From contig JADKEV010000007.1 in assembly GCA_016717855.1 (NCBI GenBank), positions 11,001 through 75,000 on the forward strand: a stretch of 64,000 bases of DNA. Direction: 5' to 3'. Below, piece by piece: positions 25,996 through 36,810 of this stretch. Both the position numbers and the translations under genes were made by a program. Numbering within the stretch: position 1 is the stretch's first letter; the number at the start of each line of letters is the position of its first letter. Source of the stretch: Betaproteobacteria bacterium. GTDB taxonomy: Bacteria; Pseudomonadota; Gammaproteobacteria; Burkholderiales; Casimicrobiaceae. Below the pieces are notes generated by a model that saw nothing but the letters and a program-made list of their open reading frames with translations, ran no database searches and had not been told where the DNA came from.

Positions 25996-26727
25996 TCAAG
26001 CGCGCTCGATGCCGGCCAGGACTTCGGCCACATGCATGACGCGCACGGTCGAGTTGCCCCGCCGGTGCAGGCGCCCCTCGATGTTCAGCATGCAGCCAAG
26101 GTCGCCCAGGGCCAGCACTTCGGCGCCGGACTCCTCGACGTTGCGGCACTTGTTGTCGGCCAGCCGCGACGAGATCTCGCCGAACTTGACCGAAAACGTG
26201 CCGCCGAAGCCGCAGCAGGTCTCGCACTCGGCCATCTCGGCCACCCGCACCCCGGGCATCATTGCCAGCAGTTCGCGCGGCTGCTGCTTCACGCCCATCT
26301 CCCGCAGGCTGGAGCAGCTGTCGTGATAAGTGACCGTGCCCTGGAACGTGCCGGGCACGGCGCCGAGCTTGAGCACGCTGACCAGGAAATCGGTCAGTTC
26401 GTAAGTCTTGGCGGTCAGCCGGGCCAGGCGGTCGGCGAGGCCGGGCTCATCGGCGAGGAGGTCGGGATAGTGGGTCTTGATCGTGCCGCTGCAGGAGCCG
26501 CTGGGCGCGACCAGGTAATCGCAGTCCTCGAACTCGTCGAGCACCTTCAGGGCCAGGCCCTTCGCCGCGGCACGGTCGCCCGAGTTGTAGCCCGGCTGTC
26601 CGCAGCAGGTTTGCGTGGCGGGGACGTAGACTTCGCAGCCGCCCTGCTCCAACAGCTTGATCGCGGCAAACCCGATCGAGGGGCGCATCAGGTCGACCAG
26701 GCAGGTGACAAACAATCCAACTCTCAT
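25996..26727 (-). CDS. lutA: LutA-like (Fe-S)-binding cysteine-rich protein, lactate utilization
   Basis: Cysteine-rich subunit of the LutABC system, 243 residues, with two CCG-type domains seen in heterodisulfide-reductase-like proteins: QTCCGQPGYNSG, with its partner cysteine in APSGSCSG, and CETCCGFGGTFSV, with its partner in YHDSCSSLREM. Such motifs bind a 4Fe-4S cluster and pass electrons from lactate to the quinone pool. A strong GGAGGGG precedes ATG 26727. First gene of the lut operon, 93 bases downstream of nuoN on the same strand. Confidence 0.93.
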   Translation of the reverse strand: MRVGLFVTCLVDLMRPSIGFAAIKLLEQGGCEVYVPATQTCCGQPGYNSGDRAAAKGLALKVLDEFEDCDYLVAPSGSCSGTIKTHYPDLLADEPGLADRLARLTAKTYELTDFLVSVLKLGAVPGTFQGTVTYHDSCSSLREMGVKQQPRELLAMMPGVRVAEMAECETCCGFGGTFSVKFGEISSRLADNKCRNVEESGAEVLALGDLGCMLNIEGRLHRRGNSTVRVMHVAEVLAGIERA

Positions 26728-26820
26728 CGGCCCCTCCGCGCGCCTGTTGACCTGGGTACCGCCGCGCTGCCGCCGGATCGGCGCCGGCGTCCGGGGGCCG
26801 GCCTGGCCCCGCCCGGCGCA

Positions 26821-28272
26821 TCAGAAGGAGACGTGCAGCGCCTTGTAGCAGAGCATCAGCAACGGTTGCGGGATGATGCCCAGGACCAGCAGGGCCATGC
26901 CGTTGACGCTGAACACGAAGTGCGCGTCGCCGCGGACCGTGATCGCGGAATTGTCCACCGGCTCGTCGAAATACATCAGCTTGACGATGCGCAGATAGTA
27001 ATACGCGCCCACCAGCGACGCCATCACGGCGACGACGGCGAGCCAGTAGTAGCCGACGCCGATTACCGCCTCGATCACCGTCAGCTTGGCGAAAAAACCG
27101 ACGGTGAGCGGGACGCCGGCCAGCGAAAACATGATGATCATGACCAGGAACGCGTACCACGGGCTGCGCTGGTTGAGTCCCTTCAGGTCGTCGATCTTGT
27201 CCGATTCGAAGCCCTTGCGCGAGAGCAGCATGATGATGCCGAACGAGGCCACCGTCGTCATCACGTAGGCGATGGTGTAGAACATCGCCGCGGAGTAGCC
27301 GATCAGCGGATCCTGGCGCGAGATGCCGGCGACGAATCCGAGCAGCATGAACCCCATGTTGGCGATGGTCGAATACGCGAGCATGCGCTTGAGGTTGGTC
27401 TGCGCGATGGCCGTGAGGTTGCCGACGATCATCGAGAGCACGGACAGGATCAGCAGCATCGCGTGCCAGTCGGCGACCAGCGGCTGCAGCCCGGTGACCA
27501 GCAGGCGCATCACGAAGGCGAACGCGGCCAGCTTGGGCGCAGTGCCGATCAGCACGGTGACCGCGGTCGGCGCCCCGTCGTAAACGTCGGGCACCCACAT
27601 GTGATACGGGACGGCGCCCAACTTGAAGGCGATGCCGGAAACCAGGAAGACCAGGCCGAACACCAGCAAGCTCATGTTGGCGCGCCCGCCGTAGATCGCC
27701 GTGAAGATGCCGTTGATGTCCAGGGTGCCGGTCGCGCCGTAGATCATCGACATCCCGTACAGCAGCAGCCCCGACGCCAGCGCGCCCAGGACGAAATACT
27801 TCATCGCCGCCTCGGCGCACTCGCGCCGGTCGCGGTGCATCGCCACCAGCGCGTACAGCGACAGGCTCATCAGTTCCAGCCCGAGATAGAGCGTGAGCAG
27901 GTGGTTGGCGGAAATCATCACCATCACGCCCAGCAGCGAGAACAGCGTCAGCGAGAAGAACTCGCCCTTGAACAGGCCGCGGTCGCGCATGTAGTCGCGC
28001 CCGTAGAACAGCATCAGCGACACGGACAGGTAGCTGCCCAGCTTGAGCACGTCCGACATCCAGTCGTCGACCACCATGTTGCTGAACGTGTGGATCGGTG
28101 CGGGCTGCCAGGTGGCCAGCGTGACCGCGGCGCATGCGAGCAGCGTGAGCTGCGTGAACCAGTAGCTGAGATGGCGGTTGGCGTCGCTGACAAACAAGTC
28201 GGCAATGAGCAGCAGCGACACCGCGCACAGCAGCAGCGTCTCGGGCAGGACCGGATAGAGGTTGAGTTCCAT
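26821..28272 (-). CDS. nuoN: NADH-quinone oxidoreductase subunit N
   Basis: Antiporter-like membrane subunit of respiratory complex I, 483 residues with about fourteen hydrophobic helices. The functional lysine and glutamate regions are present: DDWMSDVLKLGSYLSV early, then GIAFKLGAVPYHMWVPDVYD and LKRMLAYSTIANMGFMLLGF. These helices drive proton pumping. Start ATG 28272 (MELNLYPVLPETLLL) lies two bases after the nuoM stop, so translation is coupled. Last gene of the nuo operon; 93 bases separate it from lutA, where a GC-rich hairpin without a T-tract is seen. Confidence 0.97.
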   Translation of the reverse strand: MELNLYPVLPETLLLCAVSLLLIADLFVSDANRHLSYWFTQLTLLACAAVTLATWQPAPIHTFSNMVVDDWMSDVLKLGSYLSVSLMLFYGRDYMRDRGLFKGEFFSLTLFSLLGVMVMISANHLLTLYLGLELMSLSLYALVAMHRDRRECAEAAMKYFVLGALASGLLLYGMSMIYGATGTLDINGIFTAIYGGRANMSLLVFGLVFLVSGIAFKLGAVPYHMWVPDVYDGAPTAVTVLIGTAPKLAAFAFVMRLLVTGLQPLVADWHAMLLILSVLSMIVGNLTAIAQTNLKRMLAYSTIANMGFMLLGFVAGISRQDPLIGYSAAMFYTIAYVMTTVASFGIIMLLSRKGFESDKIDDLKGLNQRSPWYAFLVMIIMFSLAGVPLTVGFFAKLTVIEAVIGVGYYWLAVVAVMASLVGAYYYLRIVKLMYFDEPVDNSAITVRGDAHFVFSVNGMALLVLGIIPQPLLMLCYKALHVSF

Positions 28273-28274
28273 GA

Positions 28275-29747
28275 TCACATCTTGCTCCGGGCCACGTGCG
28301 CCAGCAGGTCGAGCACCGACTGGTGCATCACGTCGGTGAACGGCTTGGGATAGAGGCCCATCGCGAGGACCGCGATCGCGACCACGGCCAGCAGCCAGAA
28401 TTCGCGCGTGGTGACGTCGGTCAGCGCGGCGACGTGCGCGTTGGCGATCTTGCCGAACAGCACCCGCTTGGCCATCCACAGCGTATACGCGGCGCCAAGT
28501 ATCAGCGTGAGCGCAGCGGCGAAGCCCAGCCAGAAATTGACCTTCACGGCGGCCAGGATCACCATGAACTCGCCGACGAAGCCGCTGGTCGCGGGCAGGC
28601 CGCAATTGGCCATCGCGAAGAACAGGAACAACGCGGCGAAGCGCGGCATCGTATGCACCACCCCGCCGTAGTCGGCGATCATCCGCGAGTGCATCCGGTC
28701 ATAGACGACGCCGACGCACAGGAACATCGCGGCGGACACGAAGCCGTGGGAGATCATCTGCACCAGCGCGCCCTCGACCCCCAGCTGGCTGAACAGGAAA
28801 AAACCCAGCGTGACGAAGCCCATGTGCGAGATCGACGAATAGGCGATCAGCTTCTTCATGTCCTTCTGCACCAGCGCGACGAAGCCGATGTAGACGACGG
28901 CGACCAGCGAAAGCGCGATCACGAAGCCGGTCAGCGTCCGCGACGCATCGGGCACGATGGGCAGGATGAAGCGCAGGAAGCCGTACGCGCCGATCTTGAG
29001 GGTGATGGCCGCCAGCACCACCGAGCCGCCGGTCGGCGCCTCGACGTGCGCGTCGGGCAGCCACGTGTGCACCGGCCACATCGGCACCTTGACCGCGAAG
29101 GCCAGGAAGAACGCGATGAACAGGAAGATCTGCACCTTGTGCGGCAGCGGCAACAGGTGCCAGCGGAGGATTTCGAAGCTGCCGCCGCTGACGTTGAACA
29201 GGTACAGCAGCGCGACCAGCATGAGCACCGAGCCCAGCATCGTGTACAGGAAGAACTTGATCGCCGCGTAGACCCGGTTGGGTCCGCCCCAGCCGCCGAT
29301 GATCAGGTACATCGGGATCAGCATCGCCTCGAAGAAGAAGTAGAACAACACGCCGTCCAGCGCGGCGAACACGCCGTTCATCAATCCCGACATGATCAGG
29401 AAGGCCGCGTAGTACTGCGAGGGGCGCTTCTCGACGACCACCCAGCCGGCGACCACCACGAGCACGGTGATGAAGCTGTTGAGGATGATGAAGAGGACCG
29501 AAATGCCGTCGACGCCGAGGTGGTAGTTGATGTTGTACGCCTCGATCCAGCGCGCGAGCTCCTCGAACTGCATCGCGCCGGTGGCGGTGTTGAACTGCGT
29601 GTACAGCGGGATCGTGACGGCCAGGCCGAGCACGGCGCCGGCGAGAGCGAGCTGCCGCACCAGCGACGTCTGGTCGGCGCGCGACAGGAACAGCAACGCG
29701 ATGCCGGCGACGATGGGGACCAGGATGGAGAGGGTCAGATAAGGCAT
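28275..29747 (-). CDS. nuoM: NADH-quinone oxidoreductase subunit M
   Basis: Second large antiporter-like proton-pumping subunit of complex I, 490 residues, about fourteen membrane helices. The conserved glutamate lies in the FFFEAMLIPMYLIIGGWG helix; the buried lysine region is AFAVKVPMWPVHTWLPDAHV, and QKDMKKLIAYSSISHMGFV is the other hallmark. Start ATG 29747 (MPYLTLSILVPIVAG). It follows nuoL after 58 bases and abuts nuoN. Confidence 0.97.
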   Translation of the reverse strand: MPYLTLSILVPIVAGIALLFLSRADQTSLVRQLALAGAVLGLAVTIPLYTQFNTATGAMQFEELARWIEAYNINYHLGVDGISVLFIILNSFITVLVVVAGWVVVEKRPSQYYAAFLIMSGLMNGVFAALDGVLFYFFFEAMLIPMYLIIGGWGGPNRVYAAIKFFLYTMLGSVLMLVALLYLFNVSGGSFEILRWHLLPLPHKVQIFLFIAFFLAFAVKVPMWPVHTWLPDAHVEAPTGGSVVLAAITLKIGAYGFLRFILPIVPDASRTLTGFVIALSLVAVVYIGFVALVQKDMKKLIAYSSISHMGFVTLGFFLFSQLGVEGALVQMISHGFVSAAMFLCVGVVYDRMHSRMIADYGGVVHTMPRFAALFLFFAMANCGLPATSGFVGEFMVILAAVKVNFWLGFAAALTLILGAAYTLWMAKRVLFGKIANAHVAALTDVTTREFWLLAVVAIAVLAMGLYPKPFTDVMHQSVLDLLAHVARSKM

Positions 29748-29805
29748 TGTGTTTGTTTTCGTGTCGGCGGCAGGTTCATGGTCGGCAAATGAGCGGGGGC
29801 CGGGA

Positions 29806-31830
<2,025 letters not shown>

Positions 31831-31843
31831 CAGATCGATCCCC

Positions 31844-32164
31844 TTATCCGCGCAACTCGCCGAGGTCCTCGACCGCTATCCCGCCGATGTTGCGGAACAG
31901 GACGACCAGGATGGCCAGGCCGATCGCCGACTCGGCGGCGGCAACGGTCAGGATGAAAAAGACGAAGATCTGCCCGGCCGTGTCGCCCAGGTAGTGGGAG
32001 AACGCGACGAAGTTGAGGTTGACCGACAGCAGCATCAGCTCGATCGCCATCAACAGCACGATCAGGTTCTTGCGGTTAAGCACCAGCCCCACGACGCTGA
32101 TGGCGAACAGTATCGCGCCCAGCACCAGGAAGTGCGCGAGGGACAGTTGAGTGAGAATTTGCAC
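31844..32164 (-). CDS. nuoK: NADH-quinone oxidoreductase subunit K
   Basis: Small membrane subunit of complex I, 106 residues, with three transmembrane helices. The two buried glutamates that form part of the proton path are in LLMAIELMLLSVNLNFVAF and VAAAESAIGLAILVV. A GTG at 32164 starts the protein (VQILTQLSLAHFLVLGA). Lies between nuoJ (15 bases) and nuoL (13 bases). Confidence 0.97.
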   Translation of the reverse strand: MQILTQLSLAHFLVLGAILFAISVVGLVLNRKNLIVLLMAIELMLLSVNLNFVAFSHYLGDTAGQIFVFFILTVAAAESAIGLAILVVLFRNIGGIAVEDLGELRG

Positions 32165-32179
32165 GATGATCCGCCGTTC

Positions 32180-32794
32180 TCAGGGTTTGGTCTCGTCGCG
32201 CGGCGAGGCGGCGATGTTGAGGATCCGGACCCGGTCCGCGCGGCGGACGCCAATCTGCTGCGACGGGTTCTGGTACTTGGTTTCCTTGCGCCGGCGCAGC
32301 GTCAGCGCGATGGCGGCGACAATGGCCACGAGCAGGATCACGGCCGCGATCTCCACCGCGTAGACGTACTGGGTGTAGATCACCATCCCCAGCGACTTGG
32401 TGTTGCTGTAGCCCGCCTGGCCAGTGGCGCCGACCGGTGGCGTCGTGTCCTGGACCTTGGTCCACAGCACCATCGCCATCTGCACCACCGTCAGCACGCC
32501 CACGCCGGCGGCCAGCGGAATGTGCGACCTGAAGCCCACCCGCATGCTGTCGAAGTTGATGTCGAGCATCATCAGCACGAACAGGAACAGCACCATCACG
32601 GCGCCGACGTAGACCAGCACCAGCGCGATGGCCAGGAACTCGGCCTGCAGCAGCATCCAGATGCCGGCGGCGTTGAAGAACGCCAGCACCAGGTACAGCA
32701 CCGCGTGGACCGAGTTCCGGGCGGTGATCACGCGCAGGCTGGCGAACACCAGCACCACGGCCAGGATCCAGAAAACGATTACCTTGAATTCCAT
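32180..32794 (-). CDS. nuoJ: NADH-quinone oxidoreductase subunit J
   Basis: Membrane subunit of complex I, 204 residues, five helices; conserved helix III block LAIALVLVYVGAVMVLFLFVLMM is present. The C-terminal tail (RRRKETKYQNPSQQIGVRRAD) is basic and cytoplasmic. ATG 32794 (MEFKVIVFWILAV) is the family start; a start at 32833 would add 13 residues. It follows nuoI after 93 bases. Confidence 0.96.
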   Translation of the reverse strand: MEFKVIVFWILAVVLVFASLRVITARNSVHAVLYLVLAFFNAAGIWMLLQAEFLAIALVLVYVGAVMVLFLFVLMMLDINFDSMRVGFRSHIPLAAGVGVLTVVQMAMVLWTKVQDTTPPVGATGQAGYSNTKSLGMVIYTQYVYAVEIAAVILLVAIVAAIALTLRRRKETKYQNPSQQIGVRRADRVRILNIAASPRDETKP

Positions 32795-32887
32795 GTCGTT
32801 CCAAATCGGGGAGTCGGTGACGGGCGGGCGCAATCGGAGCGATGCCCGCCGGCGGTCTTCATCCCCTCCCTTTTTTCCAACGGTTCA

Positions 32888-33379
32888 TTATCGGTACTTC
32901 GCGTCGTCTGCCCGCGCCCTGGCGATCTGCGTCTCGTAGCGATCGCCCACCGCCAGCAGCATTTCCTTGGTGTAGTACAGATCGCCCTTCTTTTCGCCGT
33001 GATACTCGAGCACGTGCGTCTCGACGATCGCGTCGACCGGGCAGGCTTCCTCGCAAAAGCCGCAGAAGATGCACTTGGTCAGGTCGATGTCGTAGCGGGA
33101 AGTCCGGCGCGTACCGTCCGCGCGCACTTCGGATTCGATCGTGATCGCCAGCGCCGGACAAACCGCCTCGCACAGCTTGCAGGCGATGCAGCGCTCCTCG
33201 CCGTTTGGGTAGCGCCGCTGCGCGTGCAGCCCGCGGAAGCGCGGACTCATCGGCGTCTTCTCCTCGGGAAACTGCACGGTGATCTTCCGCGAGAACATGT
33301 GCCGGCCGGTCAGCATCATGCCTTTCAGCAACTCGGCGAGCAGCAGGCTTTTGACGATATCTCTTGCGGCGGAAAGCAT
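32888..33379 (-). CDS. nuoI: NADH-quinone oxidoreductase subunit I
   Basis: Peripheral-arm subunit of complex I, 163 residues, carrying clusters N6a and N6b. Two complete 4Fe-4S motifs are visible, CIACKLCEAVCP and CIFCGFCEEACP, each with its distal Pro-adjacent cysteine. The N-terminus MLSAARDIVKSLLLAELLKG is the amphipathic membrane anchor helix. ATG 33379 was taken over the upstream in-frame continuation, which is antisense-like. Fourteen bases after nuoH. Confidence 0.97.
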   Translation of the reverse strand: MLSAARDIVKSLLLAELLKGMMLTGRHMFSRKITVQFPEEKTPMSPRFRGLHAQRRYPNGEERCIACKLCEAVCPALAITIESEVRADGTRRTSRYDIDLTKCIFCGFCEEACPVDAIVETHVLEYHGEKKGDLYYTKEMLLAVGDRYETQIARARADDAKYR

Positions 33380-33393
33380 GTGCACTCTCGGAT

Positions 33394-34458
33394 TCAATGA
33401 AACAGGTACGCCCACGGGGTCTGCATCATCGCCCCGATGAACACGATCCACACCAGCGTGAGCGGGATGAAGATCTTCCAGCCCAGGCGCATGACCTGGT
33501 CGTAGCGGTACCGCGGAAACGTCGCGCGTATCCACAGGAAGAAGAACAGGATGACGAAGATCTTGGCGAACAGCCAGAAGAACCCGTCGCCGAAGGGATG
33601 CACGCCGAAGACCTGCAGTTCGTTGAGGATCGGCAGCGGCGCCAGCCAGCCGCCCAGGAACATCGTCGAGGCCAGCGCCGAGATCATGATCATGTTCATG
33701 TACTCGGCGAGGAAGAAGATCGCGAACATCGAGCCCGAGTACTCGACGTGAAAGCCGGCCACGATTTCGGACTCGCCTTCGGCGACGTCGAACGGGTGCC
33801 GGTTGGTTTCCGCGACGCCGGCGATCAGGTATACGATCATCAGCGGAAACAGCGGCCACAGGTACCACTGCGCGACGCCGCCTGCCTGGTTGGTGACGAT
33901 GGTCGACAGGTTCAGGCTGCCGGCGACCATCAGCACGCCGACCAGCGCGAAGCCCATCGCGATCTCGTACGACACGATCTGCGCGGCCGAGCGCAGGCAG
34001 CCGAGGAACGCATACTTGGAGTTCGACGCCCAGCCGGCGATGATCACCCCGTACACGCCGACCGAGGACATCGCCATGATGTAGAGCAGCCCGGCATTGA
34101 TGTCGGCGACCGCGCCGCCTTCGAAAAACGGGATCACCGCCCAGGCCGCCACAGCGGGCGCGATGGAGAGGATCGGGGCGATCACGAACAGGTACTTGTT
34201 GGAAGCCGTCGGAACGATCAGTTCCTTCAGCAGCAGCTTGAGCACGTCGGCGAACGGCTGCAGCAACCCCAGCGGTCCGACGCGATTCGGGCCGATGCGC
34301 ACCTGCATCCAGCCGATCACCTTGCGCTCCCAGTAGGTGAGCATCGCGACCGCGATGGTGAGCGGCATGACGATCACCACGATCTTGACCATGGTCCAGA
34401 CCAGCGGCCAGAGCGAGCCGAGGTATTGTTCGCCGTAGCCGGTCAGCATGTTGATCAT
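33394..34458 (-). CDS. nuoH: NADH-quinone oxidoreductase subunit H
   Basis: Membrane subunit of complex I that forms the quinone entry channel, 354 residues with about eight helices. Conserved blocks: ERKVIGWMQVRIGPNRVGP, SNSKYAFLGCLRSAAQIVSYE, and the acidic loop ETNRHPFDVAEGESEIVAGF, which couples quinone reduction to pumping. Its ATG overlaps the nuoG stop (ATGA). Confidence 0.97.
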   Translation of the reverse strand: MINMLTGYGEQYLGSLWPLVWTMVKIVVIVMPLTIAVAMLTYWERKVIGWMQVRIGPNRVGPLGLLQPFADVLKLLLKELIVPTASNKYLFVIAPILSIAPAVAAWAVIPFFEGGAVADINAGLLYIMAMSSVGVYGVIIAGWASNSKYAFLGCLRSAAQIVSYEIAMGFALVGVLMVAGSLNLSTIVTNQAGGVAQWYLWPLFPLMIVYLIAGVAETNRHPFDVAEGESEIVAGFHVEYSGSMFAIFFLAEYMNMIMISALASTMFLGGWLAPLPILNELQVFGVHPFGDGFFWLFAKIFVILFFFLWIRATFPRYRYDQVMRLGWKIFIPLTLVWIVFIGAMMQTPWAYLFH

Positions 34459-36795
34459 GCGCGCTCCACGGTGATGGCGCCGGTCATCGCGCCCAGGCCT
34501 GCCGTCGCGGCGATTCCGGCGGGCACGCGCACGCAGTCCGCCGGCAGGCGTTCGTCGATCGCGACCGGCAGGATTGCCGCGCCGCCATCCTGCATGACCC
34601 GCGCCTTCGCGCCGGCCACAATGCCCAGTTTTGCTGCTGTCGCGCCGTTCATTGCGGCCCGCGCGGCGCGGGCGTCGGCTGTCTGCTGCAGGCTGGGCGC
34701 ACGGCGCACCAGCGAATCGGCGTTGTAGATCGGCACGTCGGCGACGCGCTGCAAGCCGGCCGCGGCCGCGGCCGGCGTCGCCGCCGTCAAGGGCCAGTCA
34801 ACTTCGTTCGCGAGCTTCGCCGGCAGCGCCACGCCGGCAAGCACCGCGTCGCGCACCGCCTCTGACGTTTCATAGTCGAAGCCGGACATGCCGAGCAGGT
34901 TGCCGAGCACTCGCAGCACCTTCCATGCCGGCCGGGTATCGCCCAGCGGACGCACGACGCCATTGAAGCTCTGCGCGCGGCCTTCGCAATTGATGAATGT
35001 CCCCGCGGTCTCGGTGAATGGGGCGATCGGCAATAGCACGTCGGCGTAATCCACCGCGCCGTGCTTGTACGGAGAAAGCGCGACCACCATGTCGGCCTGC
35101 GCCAGCGCTTTTGCCGCCAGCGCCGGATTTGCGCAGTCGAGTTCCGGTTCGAGATTCAGCAACAGGTATGCACGGCGTGGCTGTTCGAAGAGCGCCCGCG
35201 CGTTGCCGCCCGCCGCGGGGACGGCGCCGGCGATGTAGCCGCCGACCGAATTCGCGGCCTCGCCCAGTTCGCCCAGGCGGCCACCCGCGAGCTTCGCGAT
35301 CGCGCCGGCCAGCGCGTGCAGCGTCGCGTAGTCGGGATGCTGGACCGCGAAGTTGCCGAGGAACACGGCGACGTTCTTGCCCTGCGCCAGATTGCCCGCG
35401 ATGCGCTGGGCTTCATCCGTCGGCGTGACCGCCGCCAGCGCCGCCGGCACGTCCGCGCCCTTCGACTTCGCGAGCGCCACGAGGATGCCGGCCAGCGCTT
35501 CGCCAAAGCGGGCCGGGGCGACGATTGCCTTGCCGAGCACCGGCATCAGCAAGTCGTCGTCGGTGGCGTGGACGATGCTGAGTCCCGCGCCCCTTCTTGA
35601 CGGCCTGGCGCAGCCGCGCCGCCACGAGCGGGTGATCCTTGCGCAAGAAGCTGCCAACCACCAGGATGCGGTCAAGCGAATTCAGGTCCGCGACCGGCAT
35701 GCCCAGCCACGGAGCGCCGCGGCGCTTGCCGTCGGCGCGGAAATCGGTCTGGCGCAGGCGGAAATCGACGTTGTCGGAGCCCAGCCCGCGCACGAGTTGC
35801 GCGGCCAGCGCCATTTCTTCGAGCGTGCTGTGCGGCGACACCAGCGCGGCGATCGCATCCGCGCCATGCTCTTTCGTGATGCCCGCGAGACCTTCGGCGA
35901 CGTAGCGCAGCGCGGTCTGCCAGTCGACTTCCTTCCACTCGCCGCCCTGCTTGAGCATCGGTGCTGTCAACCGGTCGGGGGAATTCAGGCCTTCGTACGA
36001 AAAACGGTCCTTGTCGGACAGCCAGCATTCGTTGAGCGCCTCGTTCTCCAGGGGCAGCACGCGCATCACGCGTTCGCCCTTGACCTGGACGACGAGGTTC
36101 GAGCCCAGGCTGTCGTGCGGCGCGATCGACTTGCGCCGCGCGAGTTCCCAGGTGCGGGCCTGGTACCGGAACGGCTTGCTGGTCAGCGCGCCGACCGGGC
36201 ACAGGTCGATCATGTTGCCGGAGAGTTCCGAGTCGACCGTGCGGCCGACGAAGCTCTGGATTTCGGCGTGCTCGCCGCGGCCGCTCATCCCCAGTTCCAT
36301 GATGCCCGCGATTTCCTGCCCGAAGCGCACGCAGCGCGTGCAATGAATGCAGCGCGTCATCTCTTCCATCGAGATCAATGGGCCGACGTTCTTGTGAAAG
36401 ACCACGCGCTTGTCTTCCTGGTAGCGCGAGGCCGATGCGCCGTAGCCAACCGCCAGGTCCTGCAACTGGCACTCGCCGCCCTGGTCGCAGATCGGGCAAT
36501 CCAGCGGATGGTTGATCAGCAGGAACTCCATCACGCCTTTTTGCGCCGTCACCGCCTGCTCGGAGTGCGTCTGGACTTTCATGCCCTCGGCCACCGGCGT
36601 GGCGCAGGCCGGCATCGGCTTGGGCGCCTTTTCGATCTGCACCAGGCACATCCGGCAATTGGCGGCGATCGACAGCTTCTTGTGATAACAGAAGTGCGGG
36701 ATGTACACGCCAATCTGGTTGGCCGCATCCATGACCGTTTGCCCCGCGGGCACCTGCACGGCCTTGCCGTCGATCTCGATATTGATTTGCGCCAT
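34455..36795 (-). pseudogene. nuoG: NADH-quinone oxidoreductase subunit G, split by a +1 frameshift
   Basis: Largest peripheral subunit of complex I, carrying the 2Fe-2S cluster N1b (HFCYHKKLSIAANCRMCLVQ), the 4Fe-4S clusters N5 (CPICDQGGECQLQDLA) and N4 (CIHCTRCVRFGQEIAG), and a molybdopterin-oxidoreductase-like C-terminal domain. The frame from ATG 36795 is good until ARLRQAVKKG, then turns to nonsense at the C4 run 35590-35593 (+ strand; GGGG in the gene). Removing one base rejoins it to AGLSIVHATDDDLLMPVLG, which then runs to the end at 34455, total about 780 residues. Without correction two overlapping pieces are made. Since complex I needs this subunit, the extra base may be a sequence error. 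Confidence 0.9.
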
Positions 36796-36810
36796 CTTGG
36801 TCGGTGCCTG

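Noticed and set aside
26728..26820. GC-rich hairpin between nuoN and lutA as a terminator
   Set aside because: The stem (GGGGCC/GGCCCC) is not followed by a T-tract, so intrinsic termination is not supported.
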